Positions 1 to 8,069 of a stretch of 16,647 nucleotides of DNA are shown here, piece by piece. The stretch's first letter is position 1, and each line of letters opens with the position of its first letter. The translations under genes were made by a program, and so were the position numbers. The DNA is taken from NCBI GenBank assembly GCA_007134725.1, contig SLKF01000093.1:1-16647 (forward strand), written 5' to 3'. The notes beneath the pieces were generated by a model. The model was not told where the DNA came from, did not search any database, and saw only the letters and a list, made by a program, of their open reading frames with translations. Source of the DNA: Clostridiales bacterium. GTDB taxonomy: Bacteria; Bacillota; Clostridia; Peptostreptococcales; T1SED10-28.

Positions 1-366
1 CTTAAAAGGCTGCTCTTTGTTTTTATGGTATTGCATCCAGTCCTCGCTGATCCTATCTCCCTTAATAATTCCTTTGTAACGGTTTACATCAAAGATATAT
101 ATTCCCGCTTCATGAATCATTGCAAGTTCCCAATTGATGGGTCTTTCGCCGTTTTTCGAAAACACTCTGTTGGTTACTAATTTTCGATAGATCTCATATT
201 CCTCCAAATAGGTAAAAGCTAAAAATTCTCCATAGTTCTTTTTATTAAATAGGGTTGTACTTAGACCATTCCCGCTTTCTTCTTTGTACTGAGATCGATT
301 ATACTGTATCATTTTCGGGAAAATAATTGCAGTAATTAATAGAAGTATAATGATTACAATTGGCAT
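1..366 (-). CDS. NERD-domain protein, membrane anchored, C-terminus outside window
   Basis: This is the first 122 codons of a gene that continues beyond the left edge; the frame is open from the ATG at 366 to base 1. An AGGAGG site (complement of 374-379) lies 7 nt before the ATG. Residues 1-16 form one hydrophobic segment (MPIVIIILLL...), probably a membrane anchor. Residues 45-112 match the nuclease-related domain (NERD) pattern: GEFLAFTYLEEYEIYRKLV, then IHEAGIYIF, then RYKGIIKG and W110-MQY. Family members usually carry a PD-(D/E)XK-like core with an Asp, then Glu-x-Lys. Here those positions read E80, D93 and N95, so nuclease activity is doubtful. The MATE gene lies 36 nt upstream on the same strand with no terminator between, so the two may be co-transcribed. 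The domain call is from recognised pattern, not a search; the function of NERD proteins is largely unknown. Confidence 0.72.
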   Translation of the reverse strand, partial: MPIVIIILLLITAIIFPKMIQYNRSQYKEESGNGLSTTLFNKKNYGEFLAFTYLEEYEIYRKLVTNRVFSKNGERPINWELAMIHEAGIYIFDVNRYKGIIKGDRISEDWMQYHKNKEQPFK

Positions 367-402
367 TTTTTATCCTCCTGCTATAATTTTCTTTTGCCTT
401 CC

Positions 403-1731
403 CTAGTATTTTATCATAGTTTTCATGAAAAAATACCTCAAATAACCAATTACAAAGATTATCGTGATCAATTCAACAATCGGTACTACTAACCATACCC
501 CCAACATGCCCATCCACCGGGGCAATAAAAAAACCATGGGGATCATCAGAAAAATCCCCCTCAGCAAGGAGATTCGTATGGCGGGTTTTGCCAGGGACAC
601 CGCTGCAAAGAATGCGCCCATGGTGATATTAATCCCCATAAACACAAAGGCTGCGAAATAAACTCTAATACCCTCAATTCCTAAACGGCTCATAAGAGGA
701 TCACTCTCGCTATTGAATATCTCCATAATCCCGGGAGCGAAAACGAAACCCAAACCGTAAGTGATCATCCCGATACTTAAGGTGATCAGCACCGTCCACC
801 GCAAAATCTTCTTTAAGTCTGCCCCTTGATTGTTAGCAAAACTCTCACTGATTAAGGGCTGAATGCCCTGTCCCAATCCAATATACACCGCCACGATCAC
901 CAAGGCAATGTTGGCTACCACACCGTAGGCTGCCACTCCGATATTACCGGAAATCCCCACAATGGTAAGGTTAAAAAGAAGAATGACCAAGCCATTGGAA
1001 AAATCCGTAATAAAAGCGGAAGAGCCCAGACTGATAATACCGAACCATTCCTTCAAAAACAAGGTGGGCATTTTCAGCTTTAAATTTTTCGAATGCTTAA
1101 GCCAATAATAAATCATCAGGGTTAAACCCACGGCGGGAGCGGTAACTGTTGCCAAGGCAGCCCCCAGCATCCCCATCTGTAAGGGAAATATGAATATATA
1201 GTCCAATAAAATATTCCCGAAGCTCCCGATAATCATTCCCAGCATGGCGATTTTCGGGTTGTTGTCATTTCGAACAAAGGCAACAAAAATATTGTTCATA
1301 ATAAAAAAACTTGAGAATAACAACACGGTTTGAAGATAGATTTTCGTCGTTTGAAAAATGGCCTCATCCGCTCCGAGGAAACGGGTGAACTCCTCGGCAA
1401 AGAAGATTCCGATTGTGGTCATTATTAAGGAAAAAAAACCTCCCAAGAGCAGGGTGTTGGTAAAAATTTTCTTGGAATCTTCGTATTTTCCTTTGGTTCG
1501 CAGTATCGTAAACTGGGTTGCCCCGCCAATACCCAACATCAGACCCAGGCCGGTTAACAATCCATAAATGGGTATTGCAATATTTAAGGAGGCCAATGCT
1601 TCATTGCCGATTCCCGTAGCAATAAAATAGGTGTCCGCCAGAATGTATACGGAGATTCCCAACATGCCGAGAATTCCAAAAGCCCCTCCTTTTATGTATT
1701 CCCTCCATAGGATTTTTGTTTTTTTATTCAT
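403..1731 (-). CDS. MATE family multidrug/cation efflux transporter
   Basis: The 442-residue product is almost entirely hydrophobic with about 12 predicted membrane segments in two halves, the normal size and layout for MATE (NorM/DinF-like) antiporters, which export cationic drugs or metabolites using a Na+ or H+ gradient. Typical family features are the N-terminal YILADTYFIATGIGNEALAS segment around residues 29-48 and the start of the second half near FNLTIVGISGNIGVAAYG. The ATG at 1731 is preceded by AAGGACGG, a weaker site than those of its neighbours. The gene upstream (usp) ends at its own terminator, so this gene probably starts a transcript. I saw no convincing -35/-10 pair in the 70 nt before it. 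The NERD-domain gene follows at 36 nt. The substrate cannot be predicted from sequence. Confidence 0.9.
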   Translation of the reverse strand: MNKKTKILWREYIKGGAFGILGMLGISVYILADTYFIATGIGNEALASLNIAIPIYGLLTGLGLMLGIGGATQFTILRTKGKYEDSKKIFTNTLLLGGFFSLIMTTIGIFFAEEFTRFLGADEAIFQTTKIYLQTVLLFSSFFIMNNIFVAFVRNDNNPKIAMLGMIIGSFGNILLDYIFIFPLQMGMLGAALATVTAPAVGLTLMIYYWLKHSKNLKLKMPTLFLKEWFGIISLGSSAFITDFSNGLVILLFNLTIVGISGNIGVAAYGVVANIALVIVAVYIGLGQGIQPLISESFANNQGADLKKILRWTVLITLSIGMITYGLGFVFAPGIMEIFNSESDPLMSRLGIEGIRVYFAAFVFMGINITMGAFFAAVSLAKPAIRISLLRGIFLMIPMVFLLPRWMGMLGVWLVVPIVELITIIFVIGYLRYFFMKTMIKY

Positions 1732-1807
1732 CGCTACCGTCCTTTTGATTACTTCCTTTATTTATCAATCATTCCAATCTTATTATCTATTTCATTTAAT
1801 GCTCAGG

Positions 1808-1848
1808 AAAAAGCCCCCGACCTAATACCATCATTAGTTTCCGGAGGC
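1808..1848 (-). terminator. Intrinsic terminator after usp
   Basis: On the minus strand GCCTCCG (1848-1842) pairs with CGGGGGC (1819-1813) with one G-U pair, and CTAAT pairs with ATTAG inside it. A run of five T follows (complement of 1808-1812). It lies about 30 nt beyond the usp stop codon and separates usp from the MATE gene. Confidence 0.8.
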
Positions 1849-1880
1849 CTTGATTATGCTTTCACAGTGACCGGAGGGGA

Positions 1881-2339
1881 TTATTTAACAACCAAAACAC
1901 TGACATTCGTTCCTTGTACCACGGAGTTGCTGACGCTTCCCATAACCATATTCTTAAGGCCTCCACGGCCTCTCCTCCCCAAAATAACCAGATCATATTC
2001 TCCACTCTCGGCTTCCTTTATGATCACCTTGGCGGGATGTCCATGTTCAATGCGAATATTGGTTTTAGCACCGCTACGCTCGAATTTTCCAGCAAACTCT
2101 TCTAGAATTTCCTGTTTTTCTAACCAATCTTTCTTTTCTGATTCCTTAAGTTTATCCAGTAGGGTTGTTGGAGCGGCAAACTTGTCTTTTGAAATCGGAC
2201 CTCTCGAATGTTCCGTGTAGGCATGAATTAGGGTTACTTCCTTGATACCACAGTCATTAATTAAATGCTGAGCCTTACCGATCGCCCGCAAACTTGATTC
2301 CGATCCATCATAACAGACGAGTATTTTCACTTCGATCAT
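1881..2339 (-). CDS. Universal stress protein, UspA family, ATP-binding type
   Basis: A single Usp domain of about 150 residues, the usual length. It opens with the KILVCYDGSESSLRA strand-loop typical of Usp proteins. Near the end it has GRRGRGGLKNMVMGS, which fits the G-x2-G-x9-G-S/T nucleotide-binding motif of the ATP-binding MJ0577-like group, so it probably binds ATP and acts as a soluble dimer in stress or starvation physiology. Start choice is uncertain. The GGAGG site (complement of 2341-2345) is only 1 nt from the ATG at 2339, too close for efficient initiation, while the in-frame GTG at codon 4 (2330) has a 10-nt spacing and would give MKILVCYDGS, a common Usp N-terminus. The gene appears monocistronic: a terminator follows at 1808-1848 and pyc is divergent upstream. 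Confidence 0.9.
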   Translation of the reverse strand: MIEVKILVCYDGSESSLRAIGKAQHLINDCGIKEVTLIHAYTEHSRGPISKDKFAAPTTLLDKLKESEKKDWLEKQEILEEFAGKFERSGAKTNIRIEHGHPAKVIIKEAESGEYDLVILGRRGRGGLKNMVMGSVSNSVVQGTNVSVLVVK

Positions 2340-2449
2340 TCCTCCTTTTCTTATTCATTTACCCGGAGATTCTAAAATAAATCATTCAACAAAATGTTTA
2401 TTTGATAAACTTCCTCTTCTTAGAGGCTTAACAAGGTCATTCGTTTTCT

Positions 2450-2479
2450 CCCGATTAGAAAAAATCGGGTATTTTCTTT
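2450..2479 (+). terminator. Terminator-like hairpin in usp-pyc spacer
   Basis: CCCGATT (2450-2456) and AATCGGG (2463-2469) form a perfect 7-bp stem with a 6-nt loop, followed by TATTTTCTTT on the plus strand. No plus-strand gene lies upstream, so it could end a short leader or small RNA, or be fortuitous. Confidence 0.35.
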
Positions 2480-2630
2480 GTGCATCTGATGCAAACTCGT
2501 TTATCCTCAACCTATGGTTGAATCATGTATTTTTATGCATCGCCGTCTATAATGTATTCCAGGATATCTTCTTCCACTTCTCAGTTTACATCACTTCTCT
2601 ACTTTATTCCATCTATTTCCCAATAGATAA

Positions 2631-2658
2631 TTTACATGAATAAAATAATTTATATTAT
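2631..2658 (+). promoter_or_regulatory. Candidate upstream promoter of pyc
   Basis: TTTACA (2631-2636), a 16-nt spacer, then TATTAT (2653-2658). It overlaps the start of a second candidate promoter. The region is AT-rich, so chance matches are possible. Confidence 0.4.
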
Positions 2659-2686
2659 TGCATAATTATTATCAGATTGATATAGT
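2658..2686 (+). promoter_or_regulatory. Candidate sigma-A promoter of pyc
   Basis: TTGCAT (2658-2663), a 17-nt spacer, then TATAGT (2681-2686), about 55 nt before the pyc start codon. The optimal spacing and 5/6 match in the -10 make this the better of two overlapping candidates. Confidence 0.5.
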
Positions 2687-2741
2687 AGTAATATTATATT
2701 TACGGCTCTACTGAAAGAACTTAGAAATGGAGGAATATAGG

Positions 2742-5700
2742 ATGAAAAAATTCAAACGGGTTCTTGTGGCAAATCGTGGTGAAATTGCCATTCGAATCTT
2801 TCGAGCATGCAAAGAACTGGGCATTCGATCGGTTGCGGTTTACTCTGCGGAGGATCGAAATTCTCTTTTTAGAACCAAAGCCGATGAAGCCTACGAAATC
2901 GGTAAAAATTCCGGACCGGTTGCGGCCTATTTAAACATTGAAGAAATTATCCAACTTGCCAAAAACAAAGGGGTCGATGCCATTCATCCCGGGTATGGCT
3001 TTTTATCCGAGAATCCGGACTTTGTTCGAAAGTGTGAGGAAGCGGGTATGGTTTTCATCGGACCTACTTCAGAGATGATGCAGGCTCTGGGAGATAAAAT
3101 CGCTTCGAAGAAAGTGGCGGAGTCCGTGGGGGTTCAAACCATTCCCGGAGTTACGGAAGCGATTTCCAGTGACGAAGATGCCAAAAACTTCGCAGATCAT
3201 TGCGGTTATCCCGTCATGCTTAAAGCCGCAGCCGGTGGTGGGGGGCGTGGGATGCGTATTGTACGGGATCCCTCGGAATTGTTGTCCGCCTACGGTCATG
3301 CCAGAAGTGAGGCCATGAAAGCTTTCGGAAGCGAGGAAATTTTTATTGAAAAATATTTGGAAAGTCCTAAACACATTGAAGTGCAGGTTCTGGGTGATCA
3401 GTTTGAAAACCTGGTTCATCTTTATGAACGGGACTGCTCTATCCAACGGCGACATCAAAAAATCATTGAGTTTACCCCGGCCCTCTCTTTAAATAAAAAA
3501 CAGCGGGAAGCCATTTGTCAGGACGCCCTCAAGATTGCGGGCTCCGTGAATTACCAAAGTGCAGGGACGGTAGAGTTCCTGGTTGATAAAGACCACAATC
3601 ATTATTTCATCGAAATGAACCCGAGAATTCAAGTGGAACACACCGTTACGGAAATGACCACGGGTATTGATATCGTCCAGGCGCAAATATTAATTGCCCA
3701 GGGGCATAAGTTATCCTCCGAAAAGATTGGAATCCAGTCTCAGTCCGATATTCAACCTCGGGGATACGCCATTCAGTGTAGAATAACCACCGAGGATCCT
3801 CAAAATGAATTTATGCCCGATACCGGTCGAATTGACGTGTATCGGTCGGGCTCGGGATTCGGCATTCGCTTAGATGGAGGCAATGGCTTTACGGGAGCGG
3901 TGATCAGCCCCTATTTCGACTCTCTATTGGTAAAGTCCACTTCCTGGTCCCGGCATTTTAATGATGCCGTCAACAAGAATATTCGGGCCATCAAAGAGCT
4001 GAAAATTGAAGGAGTAAAAACCAATACGGACTTTTTGATTAACGTCCTCAATCATGCGGTTTTTCGAAAAGGAGATTGTGATACCAACTTTATCAACAAC
4101 CACCTGGACCTATTCGATCTGACCCTGAAGAAAAGTCCCGAACTGCAAACCCTGAACTTTATTGCGGAAAAAGTGGTAAATGAAACCGGCGGCAACAAAC
4201 GGGACTTTGATGTTCCCGTGGTTCCGAAAGTACCTTCCGTGGCTTCTTTAAGAGGTACGAAACAAATTTTGGATACCAAAGGTCCGGCAGGCTTAATTCA
4301 GTGGATTAAAGATCAGGATAAACTGCTCTTAACCGATACCACCATGCGGGATGCCCATCAATCCCTGATTGCTACAAGAATGCGGACCAAGGATATGAAA
4401 AAAATATCGGAAGCCACCGCTCATTTTCAACAAGACTTTTTTTCTCTGGAAGTGTGGGGCGGGGCAACCTTTGACGTATCCTATCGATTCTTAAAAGAGT
4501 CTCCCTGGGAACGATTGGATGAAATTCGAAAGCGGGTTCCCAATGTCCTGCTGCAAATGCTAATTCGGGGATCCAACGGGGTGGGCTACAAGAATTATCC
4601 CGACAACGTGATTCGGGAACTGATTCAGGAATCTGCCCGGCGAGGCATCGATGTTTTTCGTATCTTCGATTCCCTAAACTGGATAGAAGGTATGGAGGTT
4701 GCCATTGATGAAGTGTTAAAAACCGGAAAAATCGCCGAAGGAACCATTTGTTACACCGGAGATATTTTAGATTCCTCCCGGGATAAATATTCCCTGGATT
4801 ATTACGTGAAAAAAGCAAAAGAATTGGAAAAACGGGGCATTCATATTCTAGCCATTAAAGATATGGCGGGTCTTCTTAAACCCCACGCCGCCTCCAAACT
4901 GGTGAGGGCCCTAAAAAATGCCGTGGATCTTCCCCTTCACATCCATACCCACGATACTACGGGGAATGGGGTCGCCAGCATGCTGATGGCCGCGGAAGCG
5001 GGAGCCGATATTGTGGACACTGCCATCAATAGTATGAGTGGACTTACCAGTCAGCCTGCCATGAACAGCGTTGTGGCGGCTCTTGAGAACACCCCACGGG
5101 ATACGGGTATCCATGTGGATGGATTACAGCAAATCAGTGACTACTGGACCAATGTCCGCCCGGTCTATGAGGCCTATGAATCCGACTTAAAATCCAGTAC
5201 TGCGGAAATCTATAAGTATGAAATCCCCGGTGGACAGTACTCCAACCTTAAACCCCAGGTGGAAAGCTTTGGCCTGGGCCACCGTTTCACGGAAGTAAAA
5301 GAGATGTTTCGCACCGTCAACTGGATGTGGGGGGATATCGTTAAAGTGACCCCTTCTTCTAAAGCCGTTGGGGATATGGCCATATTCATGGTACAAAATG
5401 ATTTAACCTCGGAAAATATATTAATCAAAGGCAAAGATCTAACCTACCCGGACAGCGTAGTGTCCTACTTTAAAGGAATGATGGGACAGCCGGAAGGAGG
5501 TTTTCCGAAAGAACTGCAAAAGATCGTTCTAAAGGATGAGCAGGCGATTACCGTTCGACCGGGGACCCTGCTTCCCGATGAGGATTTCGATGAAATTAAA
5601 AAAACCTTGGAAAAAAACCACAATCGGTCTTTTGACCGATCGGAACTTATCAGCTACGCTCTATATCCTAAGGTTTTTGAAGAGTATCTGGACTACCTTC

Positions 5701-6170
5701 AACATACGGGCAATTTTTCAGAAATGGGCTCGGATATTTATTTCCACGGACTTAAAGAAGGGGAAACCTGCGAGATTACGGTCAAAGAGGGTAAAGTCTT
5801 GGTCATCACCTTAGCGGAAATTGGAAAAGTGGGGGCTGACGGTTTTAGAAACATCGTCTTTGAGGTGGATGGAAATCGTCGGGAACTTTCCATTAAAGAC
5901 AACAAAGCCCTAGAAAAAGAATCGGTAACGAATATTCAAATGAAGGACGAGAATGATCCAAACCAGATTGGTGCCAATATTCCCGGAAGTGTTTTAAAAG
6001 TCCATGTAGACCAGGGCGATCCCATAACCATGGGACAACCGCTGCTGATTCTGGAAGCCATGAAAATGGAGTTGGAGATCAACTCGCCGATCAGCGGCAC
6101 TGTCTCGAAAGTATTGGTGAAAGATGCGGATATGGTTGTATCCGGACAGCTGCTGCTAAGTATCGAATAA
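2742..6170 (+). CDS. pyc: Pyruvate carboxylase, single-chain biotin enzyme
   Basis: Makes oxaloacetate from pyruvate, bicarbonate and ATP, feeding the citrate cycle and gluconeogenesis. The 1142 residues match the usual single-chain length. In order: a biotin carboxylase domain (about 1-450) with the ATP-grasp loop GGGGRGM at 165-171, RDCSIQRRHQK at 230-240 and EMNPRIQVEH at 291-300; a carboxyltransferase domain from about 530 with DTTMRDAHQS, the expected carbamylated Lys706 in AIKDMAG, and the metal-binding HIHTHDTTG near 733; and a C-terminal biotinyl domain with EAMKM, biotin on Lys1108. This order and length exclude acetyl-CoA carboxylase and separate decarboxylase subunits. An upstream in-frame ATG at 2727 overlaps the GGAGG site (2729-2733), which lies 8 nt before the ATG at 2742, so 2742 is taken as the start. 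It appears monocistronic, with a terminator at 6222-6262. No biotin ligase gene is nearby. Confidence 0.97.
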   Translation: MKKFKRVLVANRGEIAIRIFRACKELGIRSVAVYSAEDRNSLFRTKADEAYEIGKNSGPVAAYLNIEEIIQLAKNKGVDAIHPGYGFLSENPDFVRKCEEAGMVFIGPTSEMMQALGDKIASKKVAESVGVQTIPGVTEAISSDEDAKNFADHCGYPVMLKAAAGGGGRGMRIVRDPSELLSAYGHARSEAMKAFGSEEIFIEKYLESPKHIEVQVLGDQFENLVHLYERDCSIQRRHQKIIEFTPALSLNKKQREAICQDALKIAGSVNYQSAGTVEFLVDKDHNHYFIEMNPRIQVEHTVTEMTTGIDIVQAQILIAQGHKLSSEKIGIQSQSDIQPRGYAIQCRITTEDPQNEFMPDTGRIDVYRSGSGFGIRLDGGNGFTGAVISPYFDSLLVKSTSWSRHFNDAVNKNIRAIKELKIEGVKTNTDFLINVLNHAVFRKGDCDTNFINNHLDLFDLTLKKSPELQTLNFIAEKVVNETGGNKRDFDVPVVPKVPSVASLRGTKQILDTKGPAGLIQWIKDQDKLLLTDTTMRDAHQSLIATRMRTKDMKKISEATAHFQQDFFSLEVWGGATFDVSYRFLKESPWERLDEIRKRVPNVLLQMLIRGSNGVGYKNYPDNVIRELIQESARRGIDVFRIFDSLNWIEGMEVAIDEVLKTGKIAEGTICYTGDILDSSRDKYSLDYYVKKAKELEKRGIHILAIKDMAGLLKPHAASKLVRALKNAVDLPLHIHTHDTTGNGVASMLMAAEAGADIVDTAINSMSGLTSQPAMNSVVAALENTPRDTGIHVDGLQQISDYWTNVRPVYEAYESDLKSSTAEIYKYEIPGGQYSNLKPQVESFGLGHRFTEVKEMFRTVNWMWGDIVKVTPSSKAVGDMAIFMVQNDLTSENILIKGKDLTYPDSVVSYFKGMMGQPEGGFPKELQKIVLKDEQAITVRPGTLLPDEDFDEIKKTLEKNHNRSFDRSELISYALYPKVFEEYLDYLQHTGNFSEMGSDIYFHGLKEGETCEITVKEGKVLVITLAEIGKVGADGFRNIVFEVDGNRRELSIKDNKALEKESVTNIQMKDENDPNQIGANIPGSVLKVHVDQGDPITMGQPLLILEAMKMELEINSPISGTVSKVLVKDADMVVSGQLLLSIE

Positions 6171-6221
6171 CGGTGTTGTACAGACAAGAAATCAAAACCC
6201 GAAACGTTATCAAGTTTCTGC

Positions 6222-6262
6222 AAAAAAGAAAACCCATGAGTTCACGGGTTTTCTTTTTTTTT
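6222..6262. terminator. Bidirectional terminator between pyc and yfmM
   Basis: GAAAACCC (6228-6235) pairs with GGGTTTTC (6246-6253), with TGA/TCA able to pair within the loop. An A tract (6222-6227) on the left and a T tract (6254-6262) on the right allow termination in both directions, as expected between these convergent genes. Confidence 0.9.
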
Positions 6263-6269
6263 CTGTATG

Positions 6270-6305
6270 AATGTTCCAAATGAATGTTCCAAATAAATGT
6301 TCCAA
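6270..6305. repeat. 13-bp tandem repeat, about 2.8 copies
   Basis: AATGTTCCAAAT followed by G or A is repeated head to tail at 6270-6282 and 6283-6295, with a partial third copy AATGTTCCAA at 6296-6305. It lies between the bidirectional terminator and the 3' end of the ABC-F gene. Confidence 0.85.
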
Positions 6306-6318
6306 GGATCCTGCATCC

Positions 6319-7875
6319 TTAGGAAATTTTCACTGTCCAATCTTCACAGTTCCAGATATCCGTTACAACCTCCTGATAAAACTCCGGCTCATGGGATATT
6401 AAAAGGACACTGCCTTTATAAGCCTGCAGAGCCTGTTTTAACTCTTCCTTGGCATCCACATCCAGGTGATTGGTGGGCTCATCAAGAATCAGCAGATTGG
6501 TTTCCCGGTTCAAAAGCTTGCATAGCCGAACCTTTGCATTTTCTCCCCCACTTAGGACCACCATTTTGCTTTCAATATGTTTTGTGGTCAAACCGCATTT
6601 CGCCAGGGCCGAACGTACCTCCCGTTGATTATAGGAGGGAAACTCTTTCCAAATCTCTTCAATACAGGTATTGTAGTTGGACTCCTTGGTTTCCTGTTCA
6701 AAGTAGCCGATCCCTAAGTTCTCTCCCTTTTGGACGGATCCTTCAACGGGGTTGATCTCCCCTAAAATACTTCGCAGCAAGGTGGTTTTTCCCAGACCGT
6801 TGGCCCCGGTCAAGGCAATCTTCTCCCCCCGTTCCATTCGAATATTTAAGGGCTTGGTTAAGGGTTCATCGTAACCGATGACCAAATCCTTGGTTTGAAA
6901 CAGCAACTTTCCCGAAGTCCTTCCCTGCTTAAAATGAAATTGCGGCTTGGGTTTATCTTGAGGCAGTTCAATCTTCTCCATTTTATCCAGTTTCTTTTGA
7001 CGGGACATGGCCATATTTCTTGTGGCTACCCGGGCTTTATTTCTTGCGACAAAATCTTTCAGTCCGTCAATCTCCTGTTGCTGCTTTTTATAAGCCGATT
7101 CCAACTGTTGTTTTTTCGCTTCATAAACCTTTTGAAATTCCTCATAGTCTCCCACATAGCGATCCAGTTTCTGATTTTCCATATGATAGATGATATTGAT
7201 CACACTGTTTAAGAAGGACATATCATGGGAGATCAAAATAAAGGCGTTTTCGTAGTCCTGTAAAAATCGCTTTAACCACTGAATGTGCTCTTCATCTAAA
7301 AAGTTGGTGGGTTCATCCAGCAGCAGAATATCCGGTTTTTCCAATAGAAGTTTGGCCAACAGCACCTTGGTCCGTTGCCCTCCGCTGAGTTCATGCACAT
7401 CCTTTTCCAATCCCACGTCCAAAAGGCCCAGACCCTTTGCCACCTCTTCCACTTTTCCGTCGATGATATAAAAATCATTATTGGTTAAGGTATCCTGAAT
7501 ATTTCCCATGCTTCCCATCAGGATTTCCAGTTCCTCCGGTGAGGCCGCCGCCATCTTTTCACAGATTTCATTCATTTCTGTTTCCATATCGAACAGGTAT
7601 TGAAAAGCCCCTTGAAGTACGTCCCGGATGCTCTTCCCTTTTTCCAGTACCGTGTGCTGATCCAGATAGCCCACCCGAACTTTTTTCGCCCATAGGATTT
7701 CTCCTTCATCGGGCTGGAGTTTACCCGTAACCATGTTCATAAAACTGGATTTTCCTTCACCGTTGGCTCCGATCAGGCCAATATGCTCCCCTTTTAACAA
7801 GCGGAAGGATACCTCGTGAAAGATGGCCCGATCTCCAAAGCCATGACTTAAATTCTTTACCGTTAAGATACTCAT
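6319..7875 (-). CDS. yfmM: ABC-F family ATPase, YfmM-like (ribosome-associated)
   Basis: Two ABC ATPase domains in one soluble 518-residue chain with no membrane segments, the ABC-F layout. The first domain has Walker A GANGEGKS (36-43), signature LSGGQ (163-167) and Walker B/DEPT (about 183-190). The second has GANGLGKT (357-364), LSGGE (441-445) and DEPTNHLD (465-472). A charged, probably helical linker (about 244-320) joins them; in ABC-F proteins this part reaches toward the ribosomal P site. The N-terminus and overall length match B. subtilis YfmM as I remember it, so a housekeeping translation factor is more likely than antibiotic resistance, though resistance cannot be excluded by reading alone. 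AAGGAAG precedes the ATG. A candidate promoter lies about 35 nt upstream, and the gene converges on pyc at a shared terminator. Confidence 0.93.
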   Translation of the reverse strand: MSILTVKNLSHGFGDRAIFHEVSFRLLKGEHIGLIGANGEGKSSFMNMVTGKLQPDEGEILWAKKVRVGYLDQHTVLEKGKSIRDVLQGAFQYLFDMETEMNEICEKMAAASPEELEILMGSMGNIQDTLTNNDFYIIDGKVEEVAKGLGLLDVGLEKDVHELSGGQRTKVLLAKLLLEKPDILLLDEPTNFLDEEHIQWLKRFLQDYENAFILISHDMSFLNSVINIIYHMENQKLDRYVGDYEEFQKVYEAKKQQLESAYKKQQQEIDGLKDFVARNKARVATRNMAMSRQKKLDKMEKIELPQDKPKPQFHFKQGRTSGKLLFQTKDLVIGYDEPLTKPLNIRMERGEKIALTGANGLGKTTLLRSILGEINPVEGSVQKGENLGIGYFEQETKESNYNTCIEEIWKEFPSYNQREVRSALAKCGLTTKHIESKMVVLSGGENAKVRLCKLLNRETNLLILDEPTNHLDVDAKEELKQALQAYKGSVLLISHEPEFYQEVVTDIWNCEDWTVKIS

Positions 7876-7908
7876 TTTCTACTTCCTTTCTTTTAATCAC
7901 TAGCATAG

Positions 7909-7937
7909 ATTATAACGGAAATCCGAAGGAAAATAAA
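7909..7937 (-). promoter_or_regulatory. Candidate promoter of yfmM
   Basis: On the minus strand TTTATT (7937-7932), a 17-nt spacer and a perfect TATAAT (7914-7909), 33 nt before the start codon. The -35 is weak; the -10 and spacing are good. Confidence 0.5.
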
Positions 7938-7977
7938 GGCTTCTTTCCATTATAGTCACACATATTCAAATATACTC

Positions 7978-8032
7978 AAAAAAATCCCTTTATAACCAAC
8001 AACCTGCATAAGCGCTGTTTATTAACCAGGGA
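7978..8032 (-). terminator. Possible terminator after arsC
   Basis: On the minus strand TCCCT (8032-8028) pairs with AGGGA (7989-7985), followed by a run of T (complement of 7978-7984). The loop is long (38 nt) with only weak internal pairing, so efficiency is uncertain. It would separate arsC from yfmM, which are on the same strand. Confidence 0.4.
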
Positions 8033-8069
8033 ATTTTATTGTTTGTTAGATAGACTCTTTCATTTTTCG

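Larger units (their letters stand above)
2340..2741. other. Non-coding region between divergent usp and pyc
   Basis: About 400 nt without a credible gene. It holds a chain of short inverted repeats: GTTTAT/ATAAAC at 2396-2410, CCTCT/AGAGG at 2413-2426, CCCGATT/AATCGGG at 2450-2469, TGCAT/ATGCA at 2481-2493 and CAACC/GGTTG at 2508-2520. The last 110 nt before pyc are AT-rich and hold promoter-like sequences. The usp promoter must also lie here, but I found no clear match for it. Confidence 0.6.

Noticed and set aside
2727..2741. pyc start at the upstream ATG 2727
   Set aside because: That ATG overlaps the GGAGG site serving the ATG at 2742; the family N-terminus begins at the second ATG.
4372..4818. 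148-codon frame antisense to pyc, and similar long frames inside pyc and yfmM
   Set aside because: These are shadow frames of well-recognised genes.
6270..6305. CRISPR array
   Set aside because: The unit is 13 bp, directly tandem with no spacers, and no cas gene is present.
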